This document shows positions 14,468 through 24,181 of a DNA stretch of 64,000 nucleotides, piece after piece (position 1 is the first letter of the stretch; each line of letters opens with the position of its first letter). The DNA comes from Ferruginibacter sp. (GTDB lineage Bacteria > Bacteroidota > Bacteroidia > Chitinophagales > Chitinophagaceae). The position numbers and the translations under genes were made by a program. Below the pieces are notes generated by a model. That model did not search any database. It saw nothing but the letters and a program-made list of their open reading frames with translations, and was not told the origin of the DNA. The stretch spans positions 1,290,647 to 1,354,646 of the forward strand of contig JABFRP010000002.1 of NCBI GenBank assembly GCA_013141115.1. The letters are read 5' to 3'.

Positions 14468-16171
14468 ATGACTGGAAAAACCAGCCCGATTGCAAGAATA
14501 TTAAATCTTGTAAAACTGGAGCGTAAAGAAATTTCTGCCGTTTATTTCTATGCTATTATGAACGGCCTTATACTACTTGCCATACCGGTTGGTATACAGG
14601 CTCTTATTGGTTTTGCACAAACTAACACGGCATCAGCTTCCATTGTGGTGTTAATTGTGCTAATTGTAAGTAGTGTTTTTATTGCCGGAGTTTTGCAGAT
14701 AAAGCAAATGCAGCTTACCGAAAAAATTCAGCAGAAAATTTTTGTACGCTACTCCTTTGAAATTGCAAAAAAAATACCGGCACTTAAATTATCAGCCGTT
14801 GATAATTATTATCTGCCCGAATTGATCAATCGCTTTTTTGATATTGTAACACTGCAAAAAAAACTGGCCAAATTATTACTGGCTTTTCCTTTAGCCATTA
14901 TACAAATTACTTTTGGTTTACTGCTGCTGGCATTTTATCATCCGGTGTTTATTGCTTTTGGTGTATTGCTTATTTTAATTATTTACAGTATACTTTTTTT
15001 TTCGGGTACCAAAGGTTTAGAAACCAGCCTGCAAGAAAGTGCCTACAAATACAAAGTAGCAGGTTGGCTGGAAGAGATGGCCAGAATCATACGATCTGTA
15101 AAATTTGCTAAAAGCACCGACTTTCATTTGCACAAAACTGACGAGTACGTTACCAGGTATTTAAATGCCAGAACAAGTCATTTTAAAATTCTGGAGTTAC
15201 AATTTAAAACGTTGATCGGTTTTAAAACACTGGTAACTTTTGCCATGCTTGTAGTGGGTACCTACCTTTTATTAAACCAGCAATTAAATGTAGGGCAATT
15301 TATTGCTGCAGAAATTGTAATACTTACCATTATTGGCTCGGTAGAAAAATTAATTGGCAATTTAGATAGTGTTTATGATGTATTGACATCAGTAGAAAAA
15401 ATTGAAAAAATTACGGATAAAGAAACAGAAACAAGTGGCAGTATGCTACTGGCTTCTAACACTACTAATGGTTTAAGTATTGCTTTACAGCAAGTATTCT
15501 TCAGGTATGCCGGTGCAACTACCCAAACATTAAATAATATTTCTTTTACAGTTGCTGCCAACGAAAAAGTTTGCATACAAGGTGATGAGGGTACCGGAAA
15601 ATCAACACTGCTGCGCTTACTTGCCGGTAGTTATAGTGATTTTGAAGGTGCTGTTTTAATAAATGACCTGCCAATAAATAATTACGATCTGCAATCGTTG
15701 CGCCAGCAAACCGGAGTTGTAATTAGCCAGCAGGATATTTTTGAAGGCACATTGATGGATAATATTTGTATGGGGCTGGAAGATGTAGATCTGCAAGAAA
15801 TAATTTCGCTTTGCAATAAAACCGGTTTAACTTCTTTTATCAGCACTTTAAAAAACGGATTTGATACACCGCTATTTGCAGCCGGAAGGAAGCTACCCGC
15901 CCACGCCGTTAAAAAAATATTACTCGTAAGGGCATTAATTAACAAGCCCCAATTATTGTTGCTGGAAGAACCATGGATTGGATTGGAAGAACAGCATCAG
16001 CAACAAATAAAACAATTACTACTTACAGAAATGAATAGCACCACAGTATTGGTAATTACCAGAGATGAGGCTTTTGCATCAACATGTGACAAGACCATTA
16101 TTTTAAAAGAAACCGGTTGCCATATTATTAAAGGTAATCCACAGATACCCGGCGGTGGTGAAGATCTATAA
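14468..16171 (+). CDS. Type I secretion-like ABC protein with degenerate ATPase motifs
   Basis: About 567 residues from the ATG at 14468 (MTGKTSPIARIL); an upstream TTG adds 21 poor residues. The first ~330 residues hold about six membrane segments, for example GLILLAIPVGIQALIGF and LLLAFPLAIIQITFGLLLL. The nucleotide domain keeps a Walker A (GDEGTGKST, Lys378). It departs elsewhere: the signature LSGGQ is replaced by LPAHA (476-480), Walker B aspartate is Glu500 in LLLLEEP, and the switch histidine is Arg532 (VITRDEAF). No N-terminal peptidase domain is present. It is followed by HlyD and TolC genes, so it occupies the inner-membrane ABC slot of a type I export set. Whether it hydrolyses ATP is doubtful. 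Confidence 0.82.
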   Translation: MTGKTSPIARILNLVKLERKEISAVYFYAIMNGLILLAIPVGIQALIGFAQTNTASASIVVLIVLIVSSVFIAGVLQIKQMQLTEKIQQKIFVRYSFEIAKKIPALKLSAVDNYYLPELINRFFDIVTLQKKLAKLLLAFPLAIIQITFGLLLLAFYHPVFIAFGVLLILIIYSILFFSGTKGLETSLQESAYKYKVAGWLEEMARIIRSVKFAKSTDFHLHKTDEYVTRYLNARTSHFKILELQFKTLIGFKTLVTFAMLVVGTYLLLNQQLNVGQFIAAEIVILTIIGSVEKLIGNLDSVYDVLTSVEKIEKITDKETETSGSMLLASNTTNGLSIALQQVFFRYAGATTQTLNNISFTVAANEKVCIQGDEGTGKSTLLRLLAGSYSDFEGAVLINDLPINNYDLQSLRQQTGVVISQQDIFEGTLMDNICMGLEDVDLQEIISLCNKTGLTSFISTLKNGFDTPLFAAGRKLPAHAVKKILLVRALINKPQLLLLEEPWIGLEEQHQQQIKQLLLTEMNSTTVLVITRDEAFASTCDKTIILKETGCHIIKGNPQIPGGGEDL

Positions 16172-16184
16172 AAAAACTAAATAA

Positions 16185-17492
16185 ATGAAAACATTACAGG
16201 CATATAACGCCATATACCGGCACAATAAAACCAGCCGTATAAAATATTGGGCTGCTGGTTTTATTACAGCCCTTGCCATTATTTTATTTTTACCCTGGAC
16301 GCAGAATATAAGGGCCAAAGGAAGTGTAACCACCTTAAGGCAGGAACAAAGGCCGCAGGAACTCAACAGCATTATACCAGGCAAAATTGTACAATGGTTT
16401 GTAAAAGAAGGCGACCTGGTGCAGGCCGGTGATACTATTTTACAAATAAGTGAAGTAAAAGAAGACTACCTGGATACTAACCTGGTAAGCAGAACCGGTG
16501 AACAAATTAATGCTAAGCAAATGAGTGTTGCTTATTATAAAAATAAAGTAGCTGCTACACAAACGCAAATTGGCGCCTTGGATAATAACCGTTTATTAAA
16601 ACAAAGCCAGTTACAAAATAAAATACAGCAGTTGCAATTAAAACTGCAAAGCGATAGCATGGAAAATCTTACTGCCAATAATGATTACTCCATTGCATCA
16701 TTGCAATACAAAAGGCAAAAAGCAATGTATGATAGTGGATTGGTGTCGCTAACACAGCTGGAGCAACGCAACCAAAATTTTCAAAATGCAATGGCTAAAA
16801 AAATAAGTGCCGAAAATAAAATGGGTAGCACAAGGCAAGAGTTGTTGATTGCTCGTATAGAAATGGATGCCATTGATCAGGATTATGTAGAAAAAGTTTC
16901 CAAAGCACAGGGCGAACAATTTCAATCCTTATCACAAATAGCCGGAGGCCAGGGCGATGTGGCCAAGCTGCAAAATCAATACAGCAATTATAATATCAGA
17001 AGTGGTATGTACTTTATTACAGCACCACAGGCCGGGCAAATAACCAAGGCAAAAAAAGCAGGTATTGGAGAAATGATTAAAGAGGGTGAAATGCTGGTTG
17101 AAATTGTACCCGATAAAATGGATTATGCCGTGGAGCTTTTTGTGGAGCCGATGGATTTACCCTTGGTTTCGGTTAAACAAAAAGTGCGGTTTATGTTCGA
17201 TGGTTTTCCTGCAATTGTTTTCAGCGGATGGCCCAATGCATCTTACGGAACATTTAGCGGCGAAGTGGTAGCTGTGGAAAATGCTGTTAGCCCCAATGGA
17301 AAATTCAGAGTATTGATTAAAGAGGATTTAAGCGATAACAAAAGATGGCCAAGGGAATTAAAAATTGGTACCGGCACACAAGGCATTGCGCTGTTAAAAA
17401 ATGTACCGGTATGGTATGAGCTGTGGCGGAATATTAATGGCTTTCCGCCCGATTTTTATAAAACCAATAATCAGCAAGAAAAAAAGAAATAA
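16185..17492 (+). CDS. HlyD-family membrane-fusion adaptor
   Basis: This 435-residue adaptor joins the inner-membrane ABC protein to the outer-membrane channel. It has one N-terminal membrane segment (residues 22-40, KYWAAGFITALAIILFLPW). A split lipoyl/barrel-sandwich domain follows, its first half being IIPGKIVQWFVKEGDLVQAGDTI at about residues 64-87 and its second half ITAPQAGQITKAKKAGIGEM at about 280-300. Between them is a long glutamine-rich coiled coil (about 100-265) that forms the periplasmic hairpin. The last part is the beta-barrel and membrane-proximal region. It sits 13 bases after the ABC gene and 1 base before the TolC gene, a clear operon. Confidence 0.88.
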   Translation: MKTLQAYNAIYRHNKTSRIKYWAAGFITALAIILFLPWTQNIRAKGSVTTLRQEQRPQELNSIIPGKIVQWFVKEGDLVQAGDTILQISEVKEDYLDTNLVSRTGEQINAKQMSVAYYKNKVAATQTQIGALDNNRLLKQSQLQNKIQQLQLKLQSDSMENLTANNDYSIASLQYKRQKAMYDSGLVSLTQLEQRNQNFQNAMAKKISAENKMGSTRQELLIARIEMDAIDQDYVEKVSKAQGEQFQSLSQIAGGQGDVAKLQNQYSNYNIRSGMYFITAPQAGQITKAKKAGIGEMIKEGEMLVEIVPDKMDYAVELFVEPMDLPLVSVKQKVRFMFDGFPAIVFSGWPNASYGTFSGEVVAVENAVSPNGKFRVLIKEDLSDNKRWPRELKIGTGTQGIALLKNVPVWYELWRNINGFPPDFYKTNNQQEKKK

Positions 17493-17493
17493 G

Positions 17494-18900
17494 ATGAAAA
17501 AAATATTTTCAATTACCATAGTTTTATTTTTTTTACAGCATTGCAAAGCAAACGATAGTACTCAGGTACTATCGTTAAAAAGTTTTTTACAAATTGTAAA
17601 ACAGTTTCATCCTGCGGCTAAGCAAGCTGCTATACAAGTTGACAAGGCTACAGCAAGTTTAACCATTGCAAAAGGCAGCTTTGATCCATTACTGGGTACT
17701 GACGGCAGCAATAAAACCTTTGATGGTATCAATTATTATCAAACCAATACTACGCAATTAACTATACCCACCTGGTATGGTATTGAAATAAATACCGGTA
17801 TGGAATATTTGGCTGGCAACAGAACCAATCCAACTGCAACTAGTGGTAAAACCAGTTTTGCAGGTATCAGTATTCCATTGGCAAAAAATTTACTGATGGA
17901 TAAAAGACGAGCTGTATTGCAACAAGCCAAAGTAATGATCCAGGCATCTGAGCAGGAGAAAAGGGCTTTACTAAACGACCTGATAATGGATGCTGCCGAT
18001 GCTTATTGGCAATGGGTACAAACCTATTTAGTTTATACCACGTATAACAATGTTATTGATCTCAATAAAAAAAGAGTTGGCCTGATTAGTACCGCTTATC
18101 GCCTTGGCGAAAGGCCTGCAATAGATACTACAGAAGCCATTGCTCAACTACAAAATTTTGAATACCAGCAAAACGAAGCCCTACTTGCCTGGCAAAACGC
18201 AACGCTGCAGTTGAATAGTTTTTTATGGAAACAAAATAACGAAGCTTATGAATTACCCGAAGTTGTATTGCCTGATAAAAAAACAGAACAACTATATGAT
18301 GCTGTAATTTTTCCAGAACTGGAAAAGATTATAGCTGATACAAAAACAACTCATCCGGAATTAAATATTTACAGGTATAAATTAAACGCTTTAACTATAG
18401 AAAGAAAATTAAAATTTCAGGAACTGTTACCTAAAGCCGATTTAAAATACAATCAATTGGGTAAAGGATATAACATTGCATCAACTGCTGCTAAAACATT
18501 ATTTGATAATAACTACAGATTTGGTGTAAACTTTAGTATACCGCTACGGCTAAGCCAGGGCAGGGGCGAATATAAAATGGCTAAACTTAAAATAACCGAA
18601 ACCCAACTGCAACAAAGTCAAAAAGAAATTGCAGTGATCAATAAAGTAAGAAATTATTATAACCAGTTAGTAAATTATAAAACACAGGTGCATCTTTTAC
18701 AAAAAACCTATAATAACTATTTACAACTGCAACGGGGCGAAGAAACAAAATTCTTCAATGGTGAAAGTTCTTTGTTTTTAGTAAACAGCCGTGAAAACAA
18801 AACGCTGGAGACTTTACTAAAATTAACCGAGGCCGCAGTAAAATTTAATAAAGCAGCAATTAGCTTGCAATGGGCAGCAGGTAGGTTATGGCAATATTAG
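17494..18900 (+). CDS. TolC-family outer-membrane channel
   Basis: 468 residues from ATG 17494 (MKKIFSITIVLFF leader, cleavage near residue 18-20); a longer frame starting inside hlyD is rejected. Two TolC repeats are visible. In each a long helix (for example LLNDLIMDAADAYWQWVQTY, and KEIAVINKVRNYYNQLVNY) is followed by amphipathic strands. The YRLGERPAIDTTEAIAQLQN segment is typical of the first repeat's helix-turn. It completes the ABC-HlyD-TolC set for one-step export across both membranes. The cargo is not obvious; the small protein at 14105 is the only other gene in the unit. It converges on dabB, with only 11 bases between the stops and no clear terminator. Confidence 0.85.
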   Translation: MKKIFSITIVLFFLQHCKANDSTQVLSLKSFLQIVKQFHPAAKQAAIQVDKATASLTIAKGSFDPLLGTDGSNKTFDGINYYQTNTTQLTIPTWYGIEINTGMEYLAGNRTNPTATSGKTSFAGISIPLAKNLLMDKRRAVLQQAKVMIQASEQEKRALLNDLIMDAADAYWQWVQTYLVYTTYNNVIDLNKKRVGLISTAYRLGERPAIDTTEAIAQLQNFEYQQNEALLAWQNATLQLNSFLWKQNNEAYELPEVVLPDKKTEQLYDAVIFPELEKIIADTKTTHPELNIYRYKLNALTIERKLKFQELLPKADLKYNQLGKGYNIASTAAKTLFDNNYRFGVNFSIPLRLSQGRGEYKMAKLKITETQLQQSQKEIAVINKVRNYYNQLVNYKTQVHLLQKTYNNYLQLQRGEETKFFNGESSLFLVNSRENKTLETLLKLTEAAVKFNKAAISLQWAAGRLWQY

Positions 18901-18911
18901 TTTGCCAAAAA

Positions 18912-20768
18912 CTACGAACTTCGGAAAGCTACCGGATGATTTAATTTTTTATGCGGCCCCATAAAAATGCGTAATAAAATTCTAAATGCCGATAGTTCAA
19001 TAAATAAAAGACAAAGGCCCATTAAAATAATTAATGCAGTTTGGCTGCTGTGTACATAGGTAAAAAATACATCAATACCTATAAATGCAGCCGTTATAGG
19101 AAAGCCCAGCATTCCAATGCAGGCAAATAAAAATAACAGACCTGTTGTTTCCTGCTCGTAAACATAACCATGAAACTGGTTTAACGAAATATCATTATCG
19201 ATAGCTCTTATTTTTTGCAAACAATAATATCCCAGGGCAAACGCTGGTAAAATACCACTTATATAAAATACAATTTCGATGGTATTAATATGCGGTGCAT
19301 TAAATAATATGGCAGCTATTATAAACAAATGTGCTATTAATAAATAACCCCACGCTTTTAACGCTGATTGCCTGAAAGAAAAAGCAAAAAGAATTACTGC
19401 TAAAGCAATGCTCATTAAAATAAGTGGCAATACTGCAACTAAAGAAGCTGTTATATTAAAATTGATATAACCAAGTATTAAAAACGCAATACCAGCAACT
19501 GCAATAATGCTGATAATAATTTTAGATTGTAAAAATAATACTTGTTTACCCAGCCATTTAAAGGGGCTCCATAAATAAGTATACATCATACTATCTAAAT
19601 TCCATTCTTTAATGCCCAGCATGTATAAAGAAGCTTTTAGTTTTGATACCGGCTTTTGTGTGGGTGCTGTGTAATGAAAATACTGATGATGTACCAGGTA
19701 ATTTAATACCGAAGGCGAAACGAGTAATTGATAGGTTCTTAAAAATGCATTACCGGCAAAATGTACCAATACCAACCAATGCCAGCCAATGGCCACTTCA
19801 ATAAACATTAAGCCTATTTGTGCAGCAGAGGAATAAGCAATTTGTGTTTTAACTGTTGGTTGCACTCTTGCAATTAAAGTGGCAATAATGGCTGTTAATG
19901 CACCAATAACAATGATGACAATTTTTGCCCACAACATATCTTCCCAAAAAGGATGCGTACGCAGCAATAAAAAAACACCAATATGTACGCTTAACGAACC
20001 ATAAAAAATTGCTGAAGAAGCTGTTGGCCCTTCCATTGCCCTGGGCAGCCAGGCTGTAAAAGGAAACTGTGCCGATTTAATAGCAGCAGGCAATATCATC
20101 ATACAAACAATAAATATAGCCATGCCGGTACTGGCTGATGCAACAGCCAACTCTTTTGCTTCTCCTAACTTGGCAAAAGTTATATTCTGATGAGTAAGGT
20201 GGTGCATCATCCACATGCAAAGCATTAGCGCCACATCGCTGGTACGATAATAAGAAATGGCTTTAAATGCATTTTTTACCGGTAAATACCGGTTGCGGTA
20301 AAAAGCAATCAATATAAAAGAACAAACCCCTTTTATTTCCCAGCCTATAAAAAGTGTTTCAAAATTGCCGGATAAAATAATAAAATTATAGCCTGCAGCA
20401 AACAGCAGTATGATATTAAAAAAACGTTTGTAGCCCTGATCACGATGCATGTAATATTTACTGAACGTGGCTACCAAAAAAAATAATAGTGCGCCAATTA
20501 TACTGAACACGGCGGTTATCTCATCATAAAATAATTCAAAGGCAAATACAAAATGATCTGTTTGATACAGCGTGGCCAAATGATAAGTAACTGGTTGCAT
20601 GCCATTAGTAACCCACCACCCAGCAAATAAAATCGAAACAAAGATGTACAATACCTTAGTAAAACGTACAATTTTACCAATAGCTTTTTCATTTTTATTT
20701 TGCCAGAACAGCGTTACCAAAAATGCCAGAAATGGTATGGCAATAAATAAGACAAGTAGTTGGTTCAT
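18912..20768 (-). CDS. dabB: Membrane subunit of the DAB inorganic-carbon uptake complex
   Basis: This 618-residue polytopic membrane protein of the NuoL/MrpA proton-conducting family has 15 or so membrane segments. The conserved core includes LFIGWEIKGVCSFILIAFYR and SAQFPFTAWLPRAMEGPTASSA, the proton-pathway lysine/histidine region. Alone, NuoL-like genes are ambiguous. Here it follows dabA with 45 bases between them, which identifies it as DabB: it couples cation or proton flow to the hydration of CO2 by DabA, trapping bicarbonate in the cytoplasm. It has no other complex I or Mrp subunits beside it. It is the last gene of the sulP-carbonic anhydrase-dabA-dabB unit. Confidence 0.88.
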   Translation of the reverse strand: MNQLLVLFIAIPFLAFLVTLFWQNKNEKAIGKIVRFTKVLYIFVSILFAGWWVTNGMQPVTYHLATLYQTDHFVFAFELFYDEITAVFSIIGALLFFLVATFSKYYMHRDQGYKRFFNIILLFAAGYNFIILSGNFETLFIGWEIKGVCSFILIAFYRNRYLPVKNAFKAISYYRTSDVALMLCMWMMHHLTHQNITFAKLGEAKELAVASASTGMAIFIVCMMILPAAIKSAQFPFTAWLPRAMEGPTASSAIFYGSLSVHIGVFLLLRTHPFWEDMLWAKIVIIVIGALTAIIATLIARVQPTVKTQIAYSSAAQIGLMFIEVAIGWHWLVLVHFAGNAFLRTYQLLVSPSVLNYLVHHQYFHYTAPTQKPVSKLKASLYMLGIKEWNLDSMMYTYLWSPFKWLGKQVLFLQSKIIISIIAVAGIAFLILGYINFNITASLVAVLPLILMSIALAVILFAFSFRQSALKAWGYLLIAHLFIIAAILFNAPHINTIEIVFYISGILPAFALGYYCLQKIRAIDNDISLNQFHGYVYEQETTGLLFLFACIGMLGFPITAAFIGIDVFFTYVHSSQTALIILMGLCLLFIELSAFRILLRIFMGPHKKLNHPVAFRSS

Positions 20769-20813
20769 TTAATATTTTTTCTTACAGGTTACATCAATAG
20801 AAATGACAGGAGT

Positions 20814-23360
20814 TTAATCCAGCAAATACACCGGTAAATTTTCTTCCGTTGCATGTACAATATGATTGGTTTCCATTTCCTTTGCCCCTTCAATAAATGC
20901 TTCCATATTGTGAATGGTTTTTATTTCGCCGGCATCAGTAATGGGATCATATTTTTCAAACACTCCATTCTTAAAATAATAAAACTGTTGTTCTTGCGGA
21001 TGCAGTGCCGCAATATGCACCCACTCGTTTTTGTACCATTCAAAAACTTCGGGTGAAGATTGAATGGCCTTTAAAACAATATCTGGTTTTTGTTCTACTA
21101 TCACCAGTAAACGAACCGGATCGTGTACTTCAATCATTTGCCAGGGCAACCCTGGTCGCAAATCGCCATCGCTGCTGTTGGCCACGCCAAATAAACCCAT
21201 CACGTTATGCGGTAGTTTGGTGCCGGCTCCTACTTTAATATTATCTACCCGTGAAAAATAATATTCCAAATTAATACCACCGCAAACCAACCCAATGGGC
21301 CGCATTACTGCAGAAAGAATTGCTCCGTCTGTATCTGTGGTATAATCGTAACTGTTTAAAAATGCACGTCGGTCTAAAAACAATCCTTTGGTAATAGCTC
21401 TTCGGCCAATAATGGCCAACGTATTGGTACCATGCCCCAGCTCGGGCCTTGGTTCAAATAAAGAAACCGAACGGTTGTGAATAGCTTTGCGTACCTGCTC
21501 TAACTCTTGTTTGGTATTGATAGATGCAAAACGCCTGCTGCGTTCTTTTGCATTAAGGTTTAAAGCCGTTTCAAAATTTTGTATGTTGATGAGGTGTTTT
21601 TTTTTATTTTCTTCGCTCAATACATCCTCATCATAATAATCTATTACATCTGCAGCTGTATCATGCATACTGCCGATAAACTGCGTAGTTTGTGGAATAA
21701 CAATTCCTTTTGCTGCAAATGCTTCTCTTACTTTTTTATGGTTTAGTATATATGCCTGCGTTCTTGCATTGGTGGCACCCGGCCTTCCACTACAGGCGCC
21801 ACAATCGTGTGCGCCGTGGTGCGGATTATTGGCACTGCTACTGCCATGCGACACCAGGTAAACAATGGGTGCAAAATTTTTAACCAAGCCAATGCCTCTT
21901 AAAAAAGCTTCGCCCCTGGTTACCATTTCTTCAATGGTATAACCAATCTGTAAACCATTTTCCACATCAGACAGGTTTGTATTTTCTATAGTAAGTGTTG
22001 ATTGCTTATCCATATGCCCATACGCATCGGAAATTGCCGGGCTCATTGTTGGGCGAAATAGCATTTGCAATTTTTTTACAAAAGCCCAAAAACCAAAACC
22101 AATGCTCAGGAAAAAACCTGATACAATACCATGGGTATATTTTGTATAGATGAGTTCTTCTTTTCTGATTGTTTTTGCATCGGATTCTTTGATCAAAAAT
22201 TTTGGTGTTACAGGGGCAGGACAAAGCTTATCATAAAACTTGCTGCCCTGCTGATGAAAATAAAACTCCACACCAAAAAAGCCGGGGGCCCCAAAAGTTG
22301 CTGCATTTTTATCAACCGCCTCAATATGCCGACGTATAGAATCTTCTCTTTCATCTATGCAAAAAATGGCCTGTAAAGATGGGCTTGTTGCAGCACCGTT
22401 GTTATTTGGTTGCAACGATTTTTTTTGATTAACAATAAGCATTCCCTTTAATACCGAATCGTAATAGCTCCATTCAAATGCTTCCTGCCAAAGCTGTATC
22501 ACTTCGGCCAATTCTGTTTTGGGTACATCTGCAAACAGGTCAACTGGCGCTGCAGTAGCAACGCTTGCCAGTGGTTGCCATTTATCTCCTAACTCAAACT
22601 GCAATGCATCCAGTTCCATCAGCAGTTCAAATGCTACCAGTTCTTTAAAGCTTATCTTTTTTCTATCCAGTAATGTTTGCGGATTATCTTCCAGCGCACA
22701 AATAAAACCACTCCAGCCATGGTGGGCAAAATGCTGATCAAATAAATACTGTTCAAAATATACTGCATCACCTACAATCGTTCGCAGTAATTCACTAATA
22801 GAATAATTGCCTGTTAAAAATTTTTGCTGAACTTTTTTCGTTTTAAAAAAACTTACAAAACTATTTTGCTCCAGCTCTTTTATACTTTCGGTAAAACTTT
22901 TATTGGCAAATGGAAATGCTTCTATAGCAATACCCTGATCTAAAAAGCCACAAAGAATACGAAATAGTCGTGGATGCACTTTATTATCCAGGTCTACTTG
23001 ATACACTTCTTTCCAGAGTTTACGCAATTGCCCGATCCGTGGATGATTAATGGTATCGTATTCTTTGTGCAATAACCTTTGCTTCCATTCTGCAACATCA
23101 CCATTTTTACCGGCAATCAGCTTTTGTAAAATATCTTCTCTTATGCGTCCACTCTTGTACAGCTCCCGGTATTCCGGCAATTGTAAATGCACCTGGAAAC
23201 CAAAAATTTTTGATGCCTTAAAAATGGCATCATAAAATTTCATGTGTTGAAAAGCATGTAAAGAGTTATGATGAATAAAATCTTTTAACGCCTGTTGCGA
23301 CGGTAAAAAATGTTTTAGCTCATGCAATACATGCTCTTCGTTAAATAAATTTTTGCTCAT
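20814..23360 (-). CDS. dabA: Catalytic (carbonic-anhydrase-like) subunit of the DAB complex (DUF2309)
   Basis: This 848-residue protein of the DUF2309/UPF0753 family is the DabA part of the dissolved-inorganic-carbon-accumulating complex. The zinc site is complete. It has Cys334 and Asp336 in IFCIDEREDS, His505 in YLVSHGSSS, and Cys520 in HDCGACSG; the 15-residue His-Cys spacing equals that of characterised DabA proteins. Other conserved stretches are FGAPGFFGVEFYFH and GLVCGGINLEYYFSRVDN. It is peripheral to the membrane and works with DabB, hydrating CO2 in a one-way manner. Its start codon lies just behind a terminator-like hairpin (23374-23401) separating it from the carbonic anhydrase gene. 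Confidence 0.92.
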   Translation of the reverse strand: MSKNLFNEEHVLHELKHFLPSQQALKDFIHHNSLHAFQHMKFYDAIFKASKIFGFQVHLQLPEYRELYKSGRIREDILQKLIAGKNGDVAEWKQRLLHKEYDTINHPRIGQLRKLWKEVYQVDLDNKVHPRLFRILCGFLDQGIAIEAFPFANKSFTESIKELEQNSFVSFFKTKKVQQKFLTGNYSISELLRTIVGDAVYFEQYLFDQHFAHHGWSGFICALEDNPQTLLDRKKISFKELVAFELLMELDALQFELGDKWQPLASVATAAPVDLFADVPKTELAEVIQLWQEAFEWSYYDSVLKGMLIVNQKKSLQPNNNGAATSPSLQAIFCIDEREDSIRRHIEAVDKNAATFGAPGFFGVEFYFHQQGSKFYDKLCPAPVTPKFLIKESDAKTIRKEELIYTKYTHGIVSGFFLSIGFGFWAFVKKLQMLFRPTMSPAISDAYGHMDKQSTLTIENTNLSDVENGLQIGYTIEEMVTRGEAFLRGIGLVKNFAPIVYLVSHGSSSANNPHHGAHDCGACSGRPGATNARTQAYILNHKKVREAFAAKGIVIPQTTQFIGSMHDTAADVIDYYDEDVLSEENKKKHLINIQNFETALNLNAKERSRRFASINTKQELEQVRKAIHNRSVSLFEPRPELGHGTNTLAIIGRRAITKGLFLDRRAFLNSYDYTTDTDGAILSAVMRPIGLVCGGINLEYYFSRVDNIKVGAGTKLPHNVMGLFGVANSSDGDLRPGLPWQMIEVHDPVRLLVIVEQKPDIVLKAIQSSPEVFEWYKNEWVHIAALHPQEQQFYYFKNGVFEKYDPITDAGEIKTIHNMEAFIEGAKEMETNHIVHATEENLPVYLLD

Positions 23361-23373
23361 ATAAAAATTAAAA

Positions 23374-23401
23374 ATGGGGTTGAGAAAAATCTCAACCCCA
23401 T
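23374..23401 (-). terminator. Terminator-like hairpin immediately before dabA
   Basis: On the minus strand a perfect 11-bp stem (23391-23401 with 23374-23384, 6-base loop) is followed by TTTTAATTTTT and then, 13 bases after the stem, the dabA ATG. It lies 8 bases after the stop of the upstream carbonic anhydrase gene. It may attenuate dabAB relative to sulP-CA, or stabilise the mRNA end after processing. Confidence 0.65.
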
Positions 23402-23409
23402 ATAAAAAA

Positions 23410-24099
23410 TTAGTGTCTTAGTTCTGCCATACTGAATTCCGGATTATTTTCGTCTCTTATGTATTCTGCATCATGATAAAATTCTACTACGCCGGTTTCT
23501 ATATTATACATAGCACCAACAACTCCTATCTCACCATTCTCTACCATTTGCTCAAGAATAAAACTTCTTTCGATGATATTTTTTACAGAGCGGCGTACAT
23601 TAATGGCGGATACATTTTCTACAAATGTTCCGTTTTTCGAGTTTCTTTTACCAATGTCACTGGTTTCTCTTTCTGAATACACTGCAGGCTGCAGTTTGGA
23701 TAACAATTCGGTAAGGTTGCCCATTTCCACATGATCGCATGCTCCTTTTACCGCACCGCATTTGGTATGGCCCAATACCACTATCAGTTTGCTGCCTGCC
23801 AATTTGCAAGCAAATTCCATACTACCCAAAATATCTGTATTTACAATATTACCTGCTATCCGTATGCTAAAAACATCCCCCAATCCCTGATCAAAGATCA
23901 GTTCGGCAGAAGTGCGGCTGTCGATACAACTAAGTATTGTGGCAAAAGGCCACTGTCCGTCTCTTGTAGCATTTACCTGGCCTAATAGATCCCTTTGCGC
24001 TTTCAGGTTTTTTATAAATCTGCCATTGCCTTCTTTTAATATTTCCAGTGCCATTCTTGGTGTTAAATCTGCTTGTGTTTCTTTTGTATGTGCTCTCAT
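23410..24099 (-). CDS. Beta-carbonic anhydrase 1
   Basis: This 229-residue beta-class carbonic anhydrase interconverts CO2 and bicarbonate. The zinc ligands are Cys58 and Asp60-Arg pair partner in ILSCIDSRTS, then His111 and Cys114 in LGHTKCGAVKG. The sequence SIRIAGNIVNTDILGSMEFA between them is typical of the clade. The start ATG at 24097-24099 gives a short N-terminal extension (MRAHTKETQADLTPRM) with no signal peptide, so a cytoplasmic enzyme is likely. It lies between sulP and dabA in one unit: the transporter brings in bicarbonate and the enzymes balance it with CO2. Confidence 0.92.
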   Translation of the reverse strand: MRAHTKETQADLTPRMALEILKEGNGRFIKNLKAQRDLLGQVNATRDGQWPFATILSCIDSRTSAELIFDQGLGDVFSIRIAGNIVNTDILGSMEFACKLAGSKLIVVLGHTKCGAVKGACDHVEMGNLTELLSKLQPAVYSERETSDIGKRNSKNGTFVENVSAINVRRSVKNIIERSFILEQMVENGEIGVVGAMYNIETGVVEFYHDAEYIRDENNPEFSMAELRH

Positions 24100-24181
24100 T
24101 GTTTATTTTTTTTTATTTAAATAATAATTGTACCCTCTAATATTGCAGGGGGCTTTGTTTATGATTTTTTTTGATGATCTC

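Noticed and set aside
18912-20768. NADH dehydrogenase subunit 5 (NuoL) or Mrp antiporter subunit
   Set aside because: No other complex I or Mrp genes are near; dabA next to it makes DabB the better call.
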